Source: CAYMFD01 sp964389475
GTDB taxonomy: Bacteria > Bacteroidota > Bacteroidia > Chitinophagales > Saprospiraceae
Direction: 5' to 3'
Length of the DNA: 62,677 nucleotides
Assembly: GCA_964389475.1 (NCBI GenBank)
Contig: CAYMFD010000007.1
Coordinates: 1-62,677 of the forward strand
Below the pieces are notes generated by a model. That model did no database searches. It was not told the origin of the DNA and saw nothing but the letters and a program-made list of their open reading frames with translations. Below are positions 28,101 through 36,356 of the stretch, piece by piece. The position numbers and the translations under genes were made by a program. Within the stretch, counting starts at the first letter, position 1. Every line of letters starts with the position of its first letter.

Positions 28101-31100
28101 ACGACCCGCTCGATTGAGAGATGGTATCAGCAGATACCGTCAGGGCACACGGAGCGGGCTCTGCCGGACATGGCCCAGTACAGATGTTGTCAAAGCCGTA
28201 CTCCTCTGTAGGACTACCAGTGAGGTCGAGACCAAACATGACGGTCTCTACATTGCACAATACATCATTGAAGTCGGTACAGTCTGACGATGCGCCAGTG
28301 ATGTACTCCCATATCCCATCTTTTACAATAGGTGGACCACTACTCGCGTCACAGCTATCTACTGCGATACAAAACTGATTCCACCCTTCTCGTTCTGTCT
28401 TGGTCAACGTGGATCTCCATCGTATGGCATGTACAGGGTTAGTACCAAACATGATGGGCTGAGTACGGTCAAACGCTGAAGAGAGTATAAAGTAGGGTGC
28501 AGCATCACTTGGGATACCACTACTATCACCATCATCGATGACGTTGAAGTCAAAACAAAAGCAATTTTCAATAAACGCTTTCCAGCTGCCATCATAGTCT
28601 ACTTCATTGACGAGCCATGTACTGCCCGGGTAGTCGTCCGCTTTCATGTAGATGTCAGTCGGCAATCCAGATGGACCTGACGACTGAAGAGCAATTGGCC
28701 TAGTACTCATTATATAACCAAGACTAGGATTACGTGGATCACGCAGTATCTTGTTGTATCGGTACCAGCCACCGCTATCCTCATCGTCGAAATGTGTACA
28801 GTCATATAGAGGCCTACAGCCTACAGTGATGTCATATGTGCAAGTGGTCGTATTACCACAAGCGTCTAGAAATATGGCGACAACTTGATGGACACCTGCA
28901 TTGAGAAAAATCGAGTCGCCTTTGGGTACAAACGTGCCATTTACTCGTACGTCATAGGAGAATACACCACTATCATCTGACACATCAAACACTGGGGTGT
29001 ACCAGGTGCTACAGTCAGGATCTTCAGTGCCAAATACCTGCGGGTCTACAGGGCAATCTTCGAGTGCGGGAGCTAGCGTGTCGATCGGGTCGATGGTGAT
29101 CGTCTCTACAATAGATCGGTCAAACGTACCGTCAGCACAGGTGATACTTAGCTGTACCTGATAGGTGCCTGCCACAGGAAATTTTACGCATGCAGTGTCG
29201 TTAGCTACTGCACGAATACGAGCGGGGCCGAAAAATTCGAACTGCCAGGATACAGCATCAGTAGACGTACTATAGAACTTAAGGCTATCACAGGAGATGT
29301 TGAAGTAATCAAAGGTTGCCTCACAAGTCATGCTGGCTACCGAGCTTACGCAAATATCATCTACGTTGACAAATAGGTCCTGCATGGTACCTGTAGGTGT
29401 AGTCGCTAGCTCTATCATGAGATAGCGGTAGTCACGGGTAGGCTCAAAGGTCATTGCCAGCCAGTCAGAACACTGTCCCCCGGCTAATGCTTGAGTTTCT
29501 TCCTCCGAGAGTATTAGCTGACAGTCACCCATTTCACAAGGCGATAGTTGGTCAGTAAGAGATACGGAAATGGTGGTATTCGTAAAGTCCATTTCTATGT
29601 CACCTGTATTGATGGAGCTTAGCACTTTACTCAGGGAGTATTCATAAGTACGTCCCATCTTGTAGACGGGTTCGGTGTCATTATCACCGCCGGGTATTAT
29701 TACTATTGCATCACCCGTTGTACTAGGTGTGGTAGCTCTTAGTCGAATACTTTTCATAGTCATGTCATCGGTGCAGTCGTCACCTATGGTCACTAGTGGC
29801 TGCCCGTAACCACGGTAGATGCCTTTCATGCTCATCATCGGGGGATCTGAGAGGTCGCCAGTATTGAGATCATTGGCATCGGAGCAGGATGATACAGGTG
29901 CTACACATAATTCATTGATGACTACCTGTACCTCGTCCGGACTGCCGAGTGGAGTGGTCTCTATGTAGATGGCCATGGCCTGGTAGTCTTGCGTGGGGGT
30001 AAATGTCATGCGACCCCATGGAGCACATGCACCAACGGCGAGCTCGGCTGTTATGGATTTGCTGGCCAAGGTGAGGCACCCAGGTTCGTTACAGTCTAGG
30101 CCGTTAGTCAGGGCTACGATCATACGGGTATCACCATAGTCGGTCTGTAGACTGCCCTCCGTCGTGCTACTTAGCATTTTCTCAAGGTTGTACTCGTACT
30201 GCTGTCCTGCTATGAAGATTGCTTCTCCACCATCTACGGGTGTGGGCTTGAGTAATACGACATCACCTGCCATAGCGGGTGTGCTGGCAGTGAGCTCTAG
30301 GCCTAGACCAGCGCTGGCTCCTGGGCAGTATTCATTGGTAATTTGGGGCAGACCTGTACCACTGTATAGGCCACTGCCACCGCCTATCGTGATCGGTGAG
30401 AGTGGCCCCACGCTATAGTCACCGGCATCGATACAAGTACCAAAGTTGAGACAAGTCACCTCCACCTGATAGGTGCACACTCGATTGTTGCCACAGGCAT
30501 CTTCGATACTACAGCTCACGGTATGTAGGCCTACACTCAGCGGCACGCTAGCACCTGCAACCACTACACCATCGATCGTGCAGACTTCTGACACGATATC
30601 ATTATCTGCATCGAATGGTAGTAGGTCGGGGAGTACAAAATCGACTATACATGGAGCGACGCTTGGCGCCTGAAGGATAATCGGGCTCGTGGGACAGGCT
30701 TGGAATACAGGTAGGTCCAGTCCCGTTACGGTAAACGACTCTGTCTGAAAGACGGTTAAGACGCCGTTGCAAAAACCCTCGAGGCTGATCGTATGACTGC
30801 CATTGACAGAGAAGGTAGTAGGGAAGGATAATGGACTAGGCACTACATACGATGGTATGCCAGGCTCAGTGATACGGTACTGGAGTCCGGTAACTCCTTG
30901 ATTGTTTTCGGTGACGAATATGTCGCCACAGCCACTGTTTTCGAGTTGAAATGATGCGGTACATGTCGTCGCTTGCTCTATGCATAAATCATCGATCAGG
31001 ATGTATAGACTAGCATTGCCACTAGCATCAGTAGTCTCGATATAGATCAGTATGTGGTCCCACGGCTGCATAGGTGAGAAGGTGCCTATATCCCAGCTTT

Positions 31101-31596
31101 CGCAAGTAGTACTGAGTGTGCTGATATCCTTACTCATAATGATCTCACATCCGCCAGAGCATGTGGTCAGACTATTGGTAAAGGCTATCGTCATGGTCGT
31201 ACCTACATAGTCAGCACCATTGGTGCCTATGGTGGCAAGGCTGACGGCCTTAGAAAAGCTCATTTGGTATTCTCTGCTGGGCAAAAATTGCTCGCCTCCG
31301 CCAAAACCTCCCGTCATCGTATATATAGCCCCATCGATCGGGCCGCCATTGACGACATCTCCAGCCTGTAGGCGTAGTGCTCTACTACCGCCCGTACTAC
31401 AGTCCTCCTCCACGACAATGGGATTACCAAATGCTCCATATAATCCAGGTGCTGTGCTCGGAGCGGCTGTTATCGGACCTACTGGAAATCCTTCAAAATC
31501 TTGTGTCGATTGACAATTCTGACCATAAAGCGCCATTGCGGTAATTGTGATGGTCATCACAAGGGATAGTGTTCGGATAAGAGAGTGAGTAGGCAT
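22183..31596 (-). CDS. Giant Cys-rich T9SS surface protein with type B (gliding motility-associated) C-terminal domain
   Basis: A 3137-residue secreted protein. Signal peptide 1-25; then three related units of about 185 residues (starting near 27, 385 and 570, each ending in an IETT-x-V/I-DDLC-like stretch), with an HYR/Ig-like unit after the first; PKD/HYR modules; a DNRLRE-like segment; cohesin/dockerin-like Cys-rich units; an identical PKD block at about 1973-2075 and 2321-2423; a carbohydrate-binding-like module near 2440-2610 (LLVNGDFEAGNTGF); and three Cys-rich units of about 105 residues. The end (about 3050-3137: NALTPNDDGYNDVL, YNRWGQLVY, GTYFLIVNL) is a type B T9SS domain. Probably a surface adhesin or scaffold; its ligand is unknown. 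porP follows 33 bases downstream. Confidence 0.92.
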   Translation of the reverse strand: MPTHSLIRTLSLVMTITITAMALYGQNCQSTQDFEGFPVGPITAAPSTAPGLYGAFGNPIVVEEDCSTGGSRALRLQAGDVVNGGPIDGAIYTMTGGFGGGEQFLPSREYQMSFSKAVSLATIGTNGADYVGTTMTIAFTNSLTTCSGGCEIIMSKDISTLSTTCESWDIGTFSPMQPWDHILIYIETTDASGNASLYILIDDLCIEQATTCTASFQLENSGCGDIFVTENNQGVTGLQYRITEPGIPSYVVPSPLSFPTTFSVNGSHTISLEGFCNGVLTVFQTESFTVTGLDLPVFQACPTSPIILQAPSVAPCIVDFVLPDLLPFDADNDIVSEVCTIDGVVVAGASVPLSVGLHTVSCSIEDACGNNRVCTYQVEVTCLNFGTCIDAGDYSVGPLSPITIGGGSGLYSGTGLPQITNEYCPGASAGLGLELTASTPAMAGDVVLLKPTPVDGGEAIFIAGQQYEYNLEKMLSSTTEGSLQTDYGDTRMIVALTNGLDCNEPGCLTLASKSITAELAVGACAPWGRMTFTPTQDYQAMAIYIETTPLGSPDEVQVVINELCVAPVSSCSDANDLNTGDLSDPPMMSMKGIYRGYGQPLVTIGDDCTDDMTMKSIRLRATTPSTTGDAIVIIPGGDNDTEPVYKMGRTYEYSLSKVLSSINTGDIEMDFTNTTISVSLTDQLSPCEMGDCQLILSEEETQALAGGQCSDWLAMTFEPTRDYRYLMIELATTPTGTMQDLFVNVDDICVSSVASMTCEATFDYFNISCDSLKFYSTSTDAVSWQFEFFGPARIRAVANDTACVKFPVAGTYQVQLSITCADGTFDRSIVETITIDPIDTLAPALEDCPVDPQVFGTEDPDCSTWYTPVFDVSDDSGVFSYDVRVNGTFVPKGDSIFLNAGVHQVVAIFLDACGNTTTCTYDITVGCRPLYDCTHFDDEDSGGWYRYNKILRDPRNPSLGYIMSTRPIALQSSGPSGLPTDIYMKADDYPGSTWLVNEVDYDGSWKAFIENCFCFDFNVIDDGDSSGIPSDAAPYFILSSAFDRTQPIMFGTNPVHAIRWRSTLTKTEREGWNQFCIAVDSCDASSGPPIVKDGIWEYITGASSDCTDFNDVLCNVETVMFGLDLTGSPTEEYGFDNICTGPCPAEPAPCALTVSADTISQSSGSCCYELDMDITTSWYYVDYDLTTPGVIFNTAMIDTSIYDLDTLSNGTKLRVTGKTPGFGGNLPVSSLDFMKFCFANVDSISQTPQCVVASAYGPGPVDNVELICRDTLKFGCPAPTTEPDSCLDLTLDASCDPDDPYSYALSVSVTNLTPNVARRLNLTSQDPNVRFLPIGAPAGALPQPTISITIPGGLASGASATRLMATVIATTAISSPTQWCVEGHLLTDGMCCTAPDYFCTELDVCCDPCEMKDYDVTDISGTPSGQMLNYRASDDGDWLFVQAGGGPDVSGPTLSIITFDNTLVSDGASSQTFINFDFLQDICEGATITEARLKLFADTNTPGHSASAVDNNCILLQRGFSAWDEGSMSTTLPFVSGINVSFLDSPTSPYQNYDLDVTILTNDIVANGGFGFAMIPQCSDKNIELHFASKDHPNPALHPQLVLTIDDSNCSEPSLLGECCHEIDITNDCPTDFFTSLELKSITPGVNIGSHATGGSMPQDWSVSNSTPNCVAWTHNSGYIPPGTTADLIQFCLDDIDPGETPQDVVLNWYALDGNGEPYIACSDTIRFECEPPIDNPCITVIDTDIKSSPCDSLDCYETPWCVQWLRDTIGAQVGLPEILSYNSVEKGIWNGQVVFVATNPTPPGAANIGNTDIYLCNGTLIQKCEITLFGEVCNPTQSINPSTDITGKMLIWQTGDTVPPLDPDCASGSGSQNTVDVCLTFKNSSQHFADQFIIYPITSGVSYWPNPISLLPTGSIPCDTSTVTFQLFGSAITPGTTVKFGVRLADTQNPDSWCCFESDTVCVVIPECPMTDDCCASQDTFDMLVNQGFQVTQDDCSITVCANQFDTCHYFSNLSPDWGDGSIILPTVLQSNPPNNCWSYTYTTPGSYVITLPVWEGDIDDACWSDVLSYTFECPPSVLPCDSLIVTNGPSTNVDSVCCSTFTIDNMDPNNRYKGVAIRTTPPVSISQVRGLNGYVVNQLTPFRAEVLIPSGSMPLGQQDIFTLCTTDYGAGPHNVTVHWLQQVGNDCVEVCPSDLPMECSDDDGIKCFEFIQDSIQCETETYCFQIKNASNPSFDIASVILYGVNGGTLSPTSVTIPNGPLVSGDTSAWICVNYTGSAVGDTVCYSIAAENAVLPGQSNICCTDTLVQCFVVPPCPTMDDCCASQDTFDMLVNQGFQVTQDDCSITVCANQFDTCHYFSNLSPDWGDGSIILPTVLQSNPPNNCWSYTYTTPGSYVITLPVWEGDIDDACWSDVLSYTFECDTLQPAVCAACPDGQVQGPNLLVNGDFEAGNTGFTNGYTYQSSGALGVGDYSVRTSTTLANAAWAATDYTTGTGQFLTVDGIPGVPFWQNTVTTIPGQDYSLCLFYDHLVAPRLLDFGNASIEVIIDGSTVATVLVNQLPDAWQNITVNYTAISASTNLQLQLAAGSAGFQDVAIDNISFTACGVVVTDPCCDVTEEDFCDEFDVGINYSLNGCELCLPFVLDSCEYLNINYGDGTVVSLNGGGVAPCYTYPGPSGSYTVSVDYFRLDSNQDTCLRKTAVLDIITACPPSASSCLSVIDGNLDCDQGAYCFRITNNTTDTMWSLAFIELTASIALSPDPYRLQAPLAPGVSSEEICLTYIGAFQGDTVCFDVVGHREDITIGEDPIFCCQDTTPVCFVVDCPVVSSTCISVVEDSIDCATQTYCIRVANNTFFDINSIAFHRFSAGHSLSPDPLGIPTLIPGDTSSWICLTYLGASAGDSVCYNIVGHEQDLSSGQEPIFCCSDETTYCFEVACDTDPCCDVSSGYLDSLITTGSDIIIDQCEVTLPFLPDTCATLSIDFGDGDMWQSTGTDTVRHTYMNDGIYDLDITIQYFNDEGAICAEVSDNLEIEIQDCGMGRLCQLDDLTIYNALTPNDDGYNDVLVIDGNSTCQLDILIYNRWGQLVYRGDDYQNDWKGTSLSGDNLAEGTYFLIVNLTDGSGESVDSRQTYIDIRK
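24329..24636 (-). repeat. Copy 1 of 308-bp near-identical repeat inside the giant gene
   Basis: This block matches 25373-25680 with only 3 differences, all synonymous, and no gaps. It encodes a PKD-like unit with many Cys (DDCCASQDTFDML, LSPDWGDGSIIL, DDACWSDVLSYTFEC), about residues 2321-2423. The offset between copies is 1044 bases, a multiple of three. Confidence 0.95.
25373..25680 (-). repeat. Copy 2 of 308-bp near-identical repeat inside the giant gene
   Basis: The partner of 24329-24636; codes for about residues 1973-2075 of the same protein with identical amino acids. The flanking sequence on either side is unrelated between copies. Confidence 0.95.
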
Positions 31597-31907
31597 GGTT
31601 TGGAGTTTAGATGTATTGTAAACTTAGATCCAAGAGCATCACCATTTTTATCCCAGCAGAGTAACGGTACGTTTAATCGGAGTAGCGGTCAGTAACCTTG
31701 TCAGACCTTAGTAGGGCAGAGGATAGTAGTAGCTGTAGATAAGATTCTGATGAGTACCAGTTCACAATGATCGTATGCCGGTCTCCATGTTGTAGGGCAC
31801 ACGTGACATTGACTTGATCTTATCTGTCTATTGATTTTTGCCCACTGGTTAGACTATTGTATTGTCTCTTGGGCCTTGGCGTATTGATTTGGCTAGGGTT
31901 GACGTGA
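31597..31907. other. Intergenic gap upstream of the giant gene
   Basis: About 310 bases with no coding frame I can support. On the minus strand TAAGTTTA at 31619-31626 is one base away from the TAnnTTTG box and could serve the giant gene; no -33 box or terminator is clear. Confidence 0.4.
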
Positions 31908-32669
31908 CTACAGACTCTTGACGACCAAATTCATGAACTCCTCTTTACGCCGTCTCGCGACGGGTACTTTTGAGTCGTCACTCATAACTACTGTGCCATC
32001 CTTGAGGTATCGAGTGATCTCAGTCGTATTGATAAGGTGTGATTTGTGAGTAGTGAAGAAGTGATAACTCTCCAGCATATCACGGAATACACCTAGGTTG
32101 TATGAGCTTACGACGACCGCACCAGATTTGAGGTGAATTCTAGTGTACTTATCCCACCCTTCACAGCGGATGATATCTCCGATGCGGATAAATTCGTAGG
32201 CATCTGATCCAGGAATGGAGATTTTGGTATTCTGATCACCTATGTTGTGTAGGTTGTGCTTAAGCACTTCGTACTTATCTATTTTGGTCCTTGCCTCAAT
32301 GCGAGAGGTGGCTTTTTCGACGGCAGCTATTAGGTCGGCAGTATTTACAGGTTTCAGGAGATAGTCAACGGCACTGATCTTAAGTGCATCTAGAGCATAC
32401 TCATTGTAACCAGTGACGAATATGACTTCAAACCTAATGTCAGTAAATCTATCCAATAAGTCAAAGCCACTTTCTCCAGGCATCGCAATATCTAGAAAGA
32501 TCAGGTCGGGATTATACTCCGTGATTTTGTCATAGGCATCTGGAGCATCGATTGCTGAGCTTACTATTTCGATAGTTGGGCAGTGCTTTCTCAACTTGAT
32601 CTGAAGGACCTCTCGCAACTTGGGTTCGTCGTCGATGATAATGGCTTTGTATGAGCTAGTCGATGTCAT
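31908..32669 (-). CDS. LytTR-family response regulator
   Basis: A receiver domain at residues 7-120 with the acidic pair (IIDDEP), phosphoacceptor Asp in LIFLDIAMPGESG, the conserved Thr in VIFVTGYNEYAL and Lys in VDYLLKPVN. A linker leads to a LytTR DNA-binding domain at about 145-253 (SDAYEFIRIGDIIRCEG, FFTTHKSHLINTTEITRY, SKVPVARRRKEEF). Such regulators pair with LytS-type histidine kinases; the kinase gene lies 182 bases upstream on the same strand. Its targets are unknown; the giant surface protein gene next in line is one candidate. Confidence 0.93.
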   Translation of the reverse strand: MTSTSSYKAIIIDDEPKLREVLQIKLRKHCPTIEIVSSAIDAPDAYDKITEYNPDLIFLDIAMPGESGFDLLDRFTDIRFEVIFVTGYNEYALDALKISAVDYLLKPVNTADLIAAVEKATSRIEARTKIDKYEVLKHNLHNIGDQNTKISIPGSDAYEFIRIGDIIRCEGWDKYTRIHLKSGAVVVSSYNLGVFRDMLESYHFFTTHKSHLINTTEITRYLKDGTVVMSDDSKVPVARRRKEEFMNLVVKSL

Positions 32670-32851
32670 AGGTGTAACTTAGGGATATCTGTGCATAGTC
32701 GACCATAATTAAGACCATCGGTTGATTTTTCATCATGAGCGGTTTAGAAGCCGTCAGCTCAGTGATTAGTACGTGGCCTACAACACACCTCTCTATATTT
32801 TAGCAACAGTTTGCTAAGCCAGTAAATAGGTAGCGGTGTGCAAGGGGGCTT

Positions 32852-35800
32852 TCATTCAGATAGTTCTATCATCGTTACCTCAACCTTAGTACCAGCTGCT
32901 CTATCATCAGCGTAGAGATCTTCTATAACTACTTCGACATGTATGTCAGCAAGTGAATTGAGGGTATTGATTCTATCTTTGATAATCTTCATGCCACGGC
33001 TTTTATGCCTTTTGGTTCTTAGTTCTTCAGCTTTCTTTCGACCTACGCCATTATCCTCGATTGTGATTTTAATACCGTCGTTTTCTAATGGTGAAAATGA
33101 AAGCCTCAAATGACCTTGTCGCTCTTTAAGGTTGTAGAGTCCATGGTTGATAGCATTTTCTACGTAGGGCTGTAATACCATCGGCGGTACATTGAGGTCC
33201 GAGTCTACATGCTCATCTACTACGAATTCGAATTGGAATAAGCCTTCAAATCGTACTGCCTCGAGCCCTACGTACAGTTTCAGGGTCTCTATCTCTTGGT
33301 AAAGCGGTACGTATTTCGTCTTGGAAGAATCCAATATCCGCCTCATGAGCATAGCAAAATTTGATAGGTACTCATCGGCTTTGTCGACATCGTGAGTCTG
33401 TATGAAGTATTGTATAGCCCCTAGTGCATTGAATATGAAGTGGGGATTCATCTGTGACTGCAGAGCCGTCAGTCTTAGCTCTGATATCCGTTGATCGAGT
33501 AAACTCTCCTCGATAATCTTTCGGCGGTTATATCGGTAGGTGAATAAGACAAGAAGTCCAATGAGCAAAAGACTACCTAAGACCAACAATAACTGAGTAA
33601 CGTCATACCGAATATCACCTTCTATTGTCTGTGATAGATTGCTATCTGGATCTTCTATTTTTAGGTTGAAGGTGCCAGGCGATAGATCCTTTATCACTGC
33701 AGCATTGTTACGATAGCCTATAGACACCACGGATGAGTCCATAGATGAAAAGGCAGTATTGTCACGCAAAAATGGAAAGCGATAGTAAGTTGGTCTTTCG
33801 TAAAGGATCTCAATCGAATCAGATGAGCTGTAGGCACTCAGCTTCATATCGTTAATCTCTTGTATTTGCGATATTTTCCCTTTGTGCCGTACTACTTGTC
33901 GAATATGGAAGCCTCCGGTTTCTTTCCACTTTTTAATGAGTCTCGGAGTAAGTTTGGTAACACCATTGAGTGTGCCACCATAGATATTGCCTGCACCATC
34001 CTTGCAGATTGACTTGGAGTTAAACTCACGATGCGATAGACCTTGGTGGTCATAGATCTGCTGAACGATATTAAAGTGCTTGTCCATCACATTGACCCCA
34101 TTAAAGGTGGTCAACCAGCAATAGCCGTTATTATCAGGCATAATACCTATGACTTGACCATTGCTTAACTCTTCGGTATTATTGAGTGACTTTACAACTG
34201 ATAGCTTCGCCGGATCTATAACATAGGCACCACCAAGACTACCCGCTACTAGCATGTCGCGATAGGTATTTACCATGATTACATCGGGGTGGGCCAGGTA
34301 CCTGCCACTTGCCTCTTCATTGGTACTATTAAATACAGCGACCTCCTTAAAAGTAGCGTCAAGTACATGCAGCCCACGTACTGTACCGACCCAGTAAGTC
34401 TGTGTAGTCTCATGCCAATAAATAGATCGTATTTTCTTGATCGGAGAGGTCAGTGGATACTCCAGCTTACCATTGTCGAAGTTGTAGATCGCCAGTCTAC
34501 CAATATCGGTATCTTTCTTCCAGCCTGCGATCAGCATGCTTCCATTGCCCCGTGCAAGAATGTCGCTTAGCTTGAAAGGTACAGACTTTTCTCGCCATGC
34601 ATTTGCTTGCGTATTGATCTCGACGACTTTGCTAGTACCATCGTACTGATAGCGGTAGCTGTAAAATACATGGTCATCTTCCGAATAAACTAGCTTGCCA
34701 TTGTTAGTAAAGTGACGGGTAAAGTCTGTGCCAGGAAATTGTAGTTCGTATCCCTTTGGATGACTGGGGTTGACCTTGTAAATACCTCTACTCTCCTTTA
34801 AGAAGTAGGTGCTATTACCATCAGAAGCTAACCCAGAAATTACATTTGAAAACCTGTTTTTCTTTACGCCTTCGATGCGAAAGACAAACTCACTACCATC
34901 TCTCAGTAGATTGATAACACTCACAGCATTATAGCCCACGAACATCCACTGGTAGGCCGCATCGTCAGTATGCAAGTCTCTGAATAGCCCACGATTTCGC
35001 CCGATGATCTGGGGTAGAGATCGTAACTGTTGCTTGTCGTTGAGTACATAGAGGTGCTCATTAAACCTAGGTCGAGCGGAGTACGCTGCAATGATATTGC
35101 CAGCTCGATCAGATTTGAGCAGCGATAGTTTATGCGGCTCTGCTGATGGGAGGTCGACTATTTTGTCTATCGAGGTATAGTCTAGACTGTAGACAGCCTT
35201 ATCTGTCCAGATATACGTGCTTTTACCACTGTTAATGACACTTCCGCTGATGCCCAGTTCTATGTATTGACTATCAGCATATCGCGTTATCGTACTATCT
35301 GGTGATACGAGCAGTACATCCGACTTGCGAGGTAGGACCTGGATCGGTATGTAGTCTGTCTTATAGGTTTCAGGGCCTTTAGACACTTGCAGCCCACTGC
35401 TGATCGTGCAAGCTCGGGTACTAAATCTACTATCGCTAGCTATCGTCGCGTAGATTGTTCTTTGAGTAACATTGAGATGACCACGCAGATCTATGGGCTC
35501 TAAGGTTAAGCTACCTGCCTGCAAGACGTAGTGATGACCTGCACCATTACATACGAACAGTATGAGTCCCTCATTGAGTGCTCGTATCTCATCTACATCG
35601 TCAAGGGATAGACCTGCATTGCTGAGGACACTGTGGTTGATGTATTGAAAGTCTTTACCGTCCCATTTCTGAATGGCAGAGGTACCTAGTAGATAAAAGT
35701 AACCACTGTCATCGCGAACGACCTTTCTCACATTTCGCTGATGTAGACCCTGGTCTTGCTCGAGTTCTTTATACTCGATTATGGTCTGGCTCGCCAAACC

Positions 35801-35884
35801 AGTGTGCAGAAGTAAAAGAGTTATGTAAAGGATTGCTTTGATAAGTACTGTCTTTGAGTTTGAAGATACAGCATTAGGAGACAA
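32852..35884 (-). CDS. Two-component sensor histidine kinase with periplasmic propeller (LytS-like kinase core)
   Basis: A signal peptide (about residues 1-32, ILYITLLLLHTGLASQ) is followed by some 700 residues of periplasmic beta-propeller/two-component regulator repeats and a Y_Y_Y-like strand region, then one transmembrane span at about 757-780 (LLLVLGSLLLIGLLVLF). The cytoplasmic part has the His_kinase domain with the phosphoacceptor in QMNPHFIFNALGAIQYF and an ATP-binding domain with VPPMVLQPYVENAINHG and EDNGVGRKKAEEL. It senses an unknown periplasmic signal and probably phosphorylates the LytTR regulator downstream. Confidence 0.93.
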   Translation of the reverse strand: MSPNAVSSNSKTVLIKAILYITLLLLHTGLASQTIIEYKELEQDQGLHQRNVRKVVRDDSGYFYLLGTSAIQKWDGKDFQYINHSVLSNAGLSLDDVDEIRALNEGLILFVCNGAGHHYVLQAGSLTLEPIDLRGHLNVTQRTIYATIASDSRFSTRACTISSGLQVSKGPETYKTDYIPIQVLPRKSDVLLVSPDSTITRYADSQYIELGISGSVINSGKSTYIWTDKAVYSLDYTSIDKIVDLPSAEPHKLSLLKSDRAGNIIAAYSARPRFNEHLYVLNDKQQLRSLPQIIGRNRGLFRDLHTDDAAYQWMFVGYNAVSVINLLRDGSEFVFRIEGVKKNRFSNVISGLASDGNSTYFLKESRGIYKVNPSHPKGYELQFPGTDFTRHFTNNGKLVYSEDDHVFYSYRYQYDGTSKVVEINTQANAWREKSVPFKLSDILARGNGSMLIAGWKKDTDIGRLAIYNFDNGKLEYPLTSPIKKIRSIYWHETTQTYWVGTVRGLHVLDATFKEVAVFNSTNEEASGRYLAHPDVIMVNTYRDMLVAGSLGGAYVIDPAKLSVVKSLNNTEELSNGQVIGIMPDNNGYCWLTTFNGVNVMDKHFNIVQQIYDHQGLSHREFNSKSICKDGAGNIYGGTLNGVTKLTPRLIKKWKETGGFHIRQVVRHKGKISQIQEINDMKLSAYSSSDSIEILYERPTYYRFPFLRDNTAFSSMDSSVVSIGYRNNAAVIKDLSPGTFNLKIEDPDSNLSQTIEGDIRYDVTQLLLVLGSLLLIGLLVLFTYRYNRRKIIEESLLDQRISELRLTALQSQMNPHFIFNALGAIQYFIQTHDVDKADEYLSNFAMLMRRILDSSKTKYVPLYQEIETLKLYVGLEAVRFEGLFQFEFVVDEHVDSDLNVPPMVLQPYVENAINHGLYNLKERQGHLRLSFSPLENDGIKITIEDNGVGRKKAEELRTKRHKSRGMKIIKDRINTLNSLADIHVEVVIEDLYADDRAAGTKVEVTMIELSE

Positions 35885-36074
35885 GTCACCCTTTATATCG
35901 GACTATTGGTCGAGTATCACGACTTATCGGTACTATATGGTCGGTATCTGAGCAGTTGACGCAGAAAGTACGCTTATCCTACGACCTTTCACACATCTAC
36001 TTACCGTTCGCTTTATCCGCATAGTCGGTGAGGCAGACTACACTGACCAATAGTGTACGGGCTCACCCCCTAGT

Positions 36075-36143
36075 CCTCATAAAATCTATTCAGCCACTTC
36101 CACATACGCTTCTTGGCGAGCCACCTTTTCTTAGGGCCGATGG
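36075..36143. repeat. Flanking repeat, left copy (downstream of the fic gene)
   Basis: About 70 bases that match 37645-37712 in the same orientation with roughly 80% identity and a 1-base gap. On the minus strand both copies encode a similar C-terminal tail (here KKRMWKWLNRFYED then stop). Here the frame is open upstream for about 44 residues from a TTG, but no ATG is present. The 35885-36356 gap otherwise holds no gene. Confidence 0.6.
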
Positions 36144-36228
36144 GCCCCAGCTCGCATCCAGGAGAAGGGCCCCCACCTTGAGGCCTACCAAATGACTGAA
36201 CCTCAAAGCGGGGGGCGGACAATCACGT

Positions 36229-36250
36229 GGTCACTGAGTCTGTCGAAGGG
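36229..36250. repeat. Short REP-like sequence
   Basis: GGTCACTGAGTCTGTCGAAG resembles a short sequence (GGTCACTGAGC-TGTCGAAG) that I recall as a dispersed intergenic repeat in many bacterial genomes, often linked with REP-associated transposases. Only one copy is seen here and there is no transposase in the window. Confidence 0.35.
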
Positions 36251-36356
36251 TGGTGATGGCGAGGTTCCTGACAACGAAGTGTAGTAGCAAAACAACGACA
36301 GTATAAGCGCCGTGTTCAGGTTAACATGGTATCAGCACTCATTCGTACGGGGTAAC

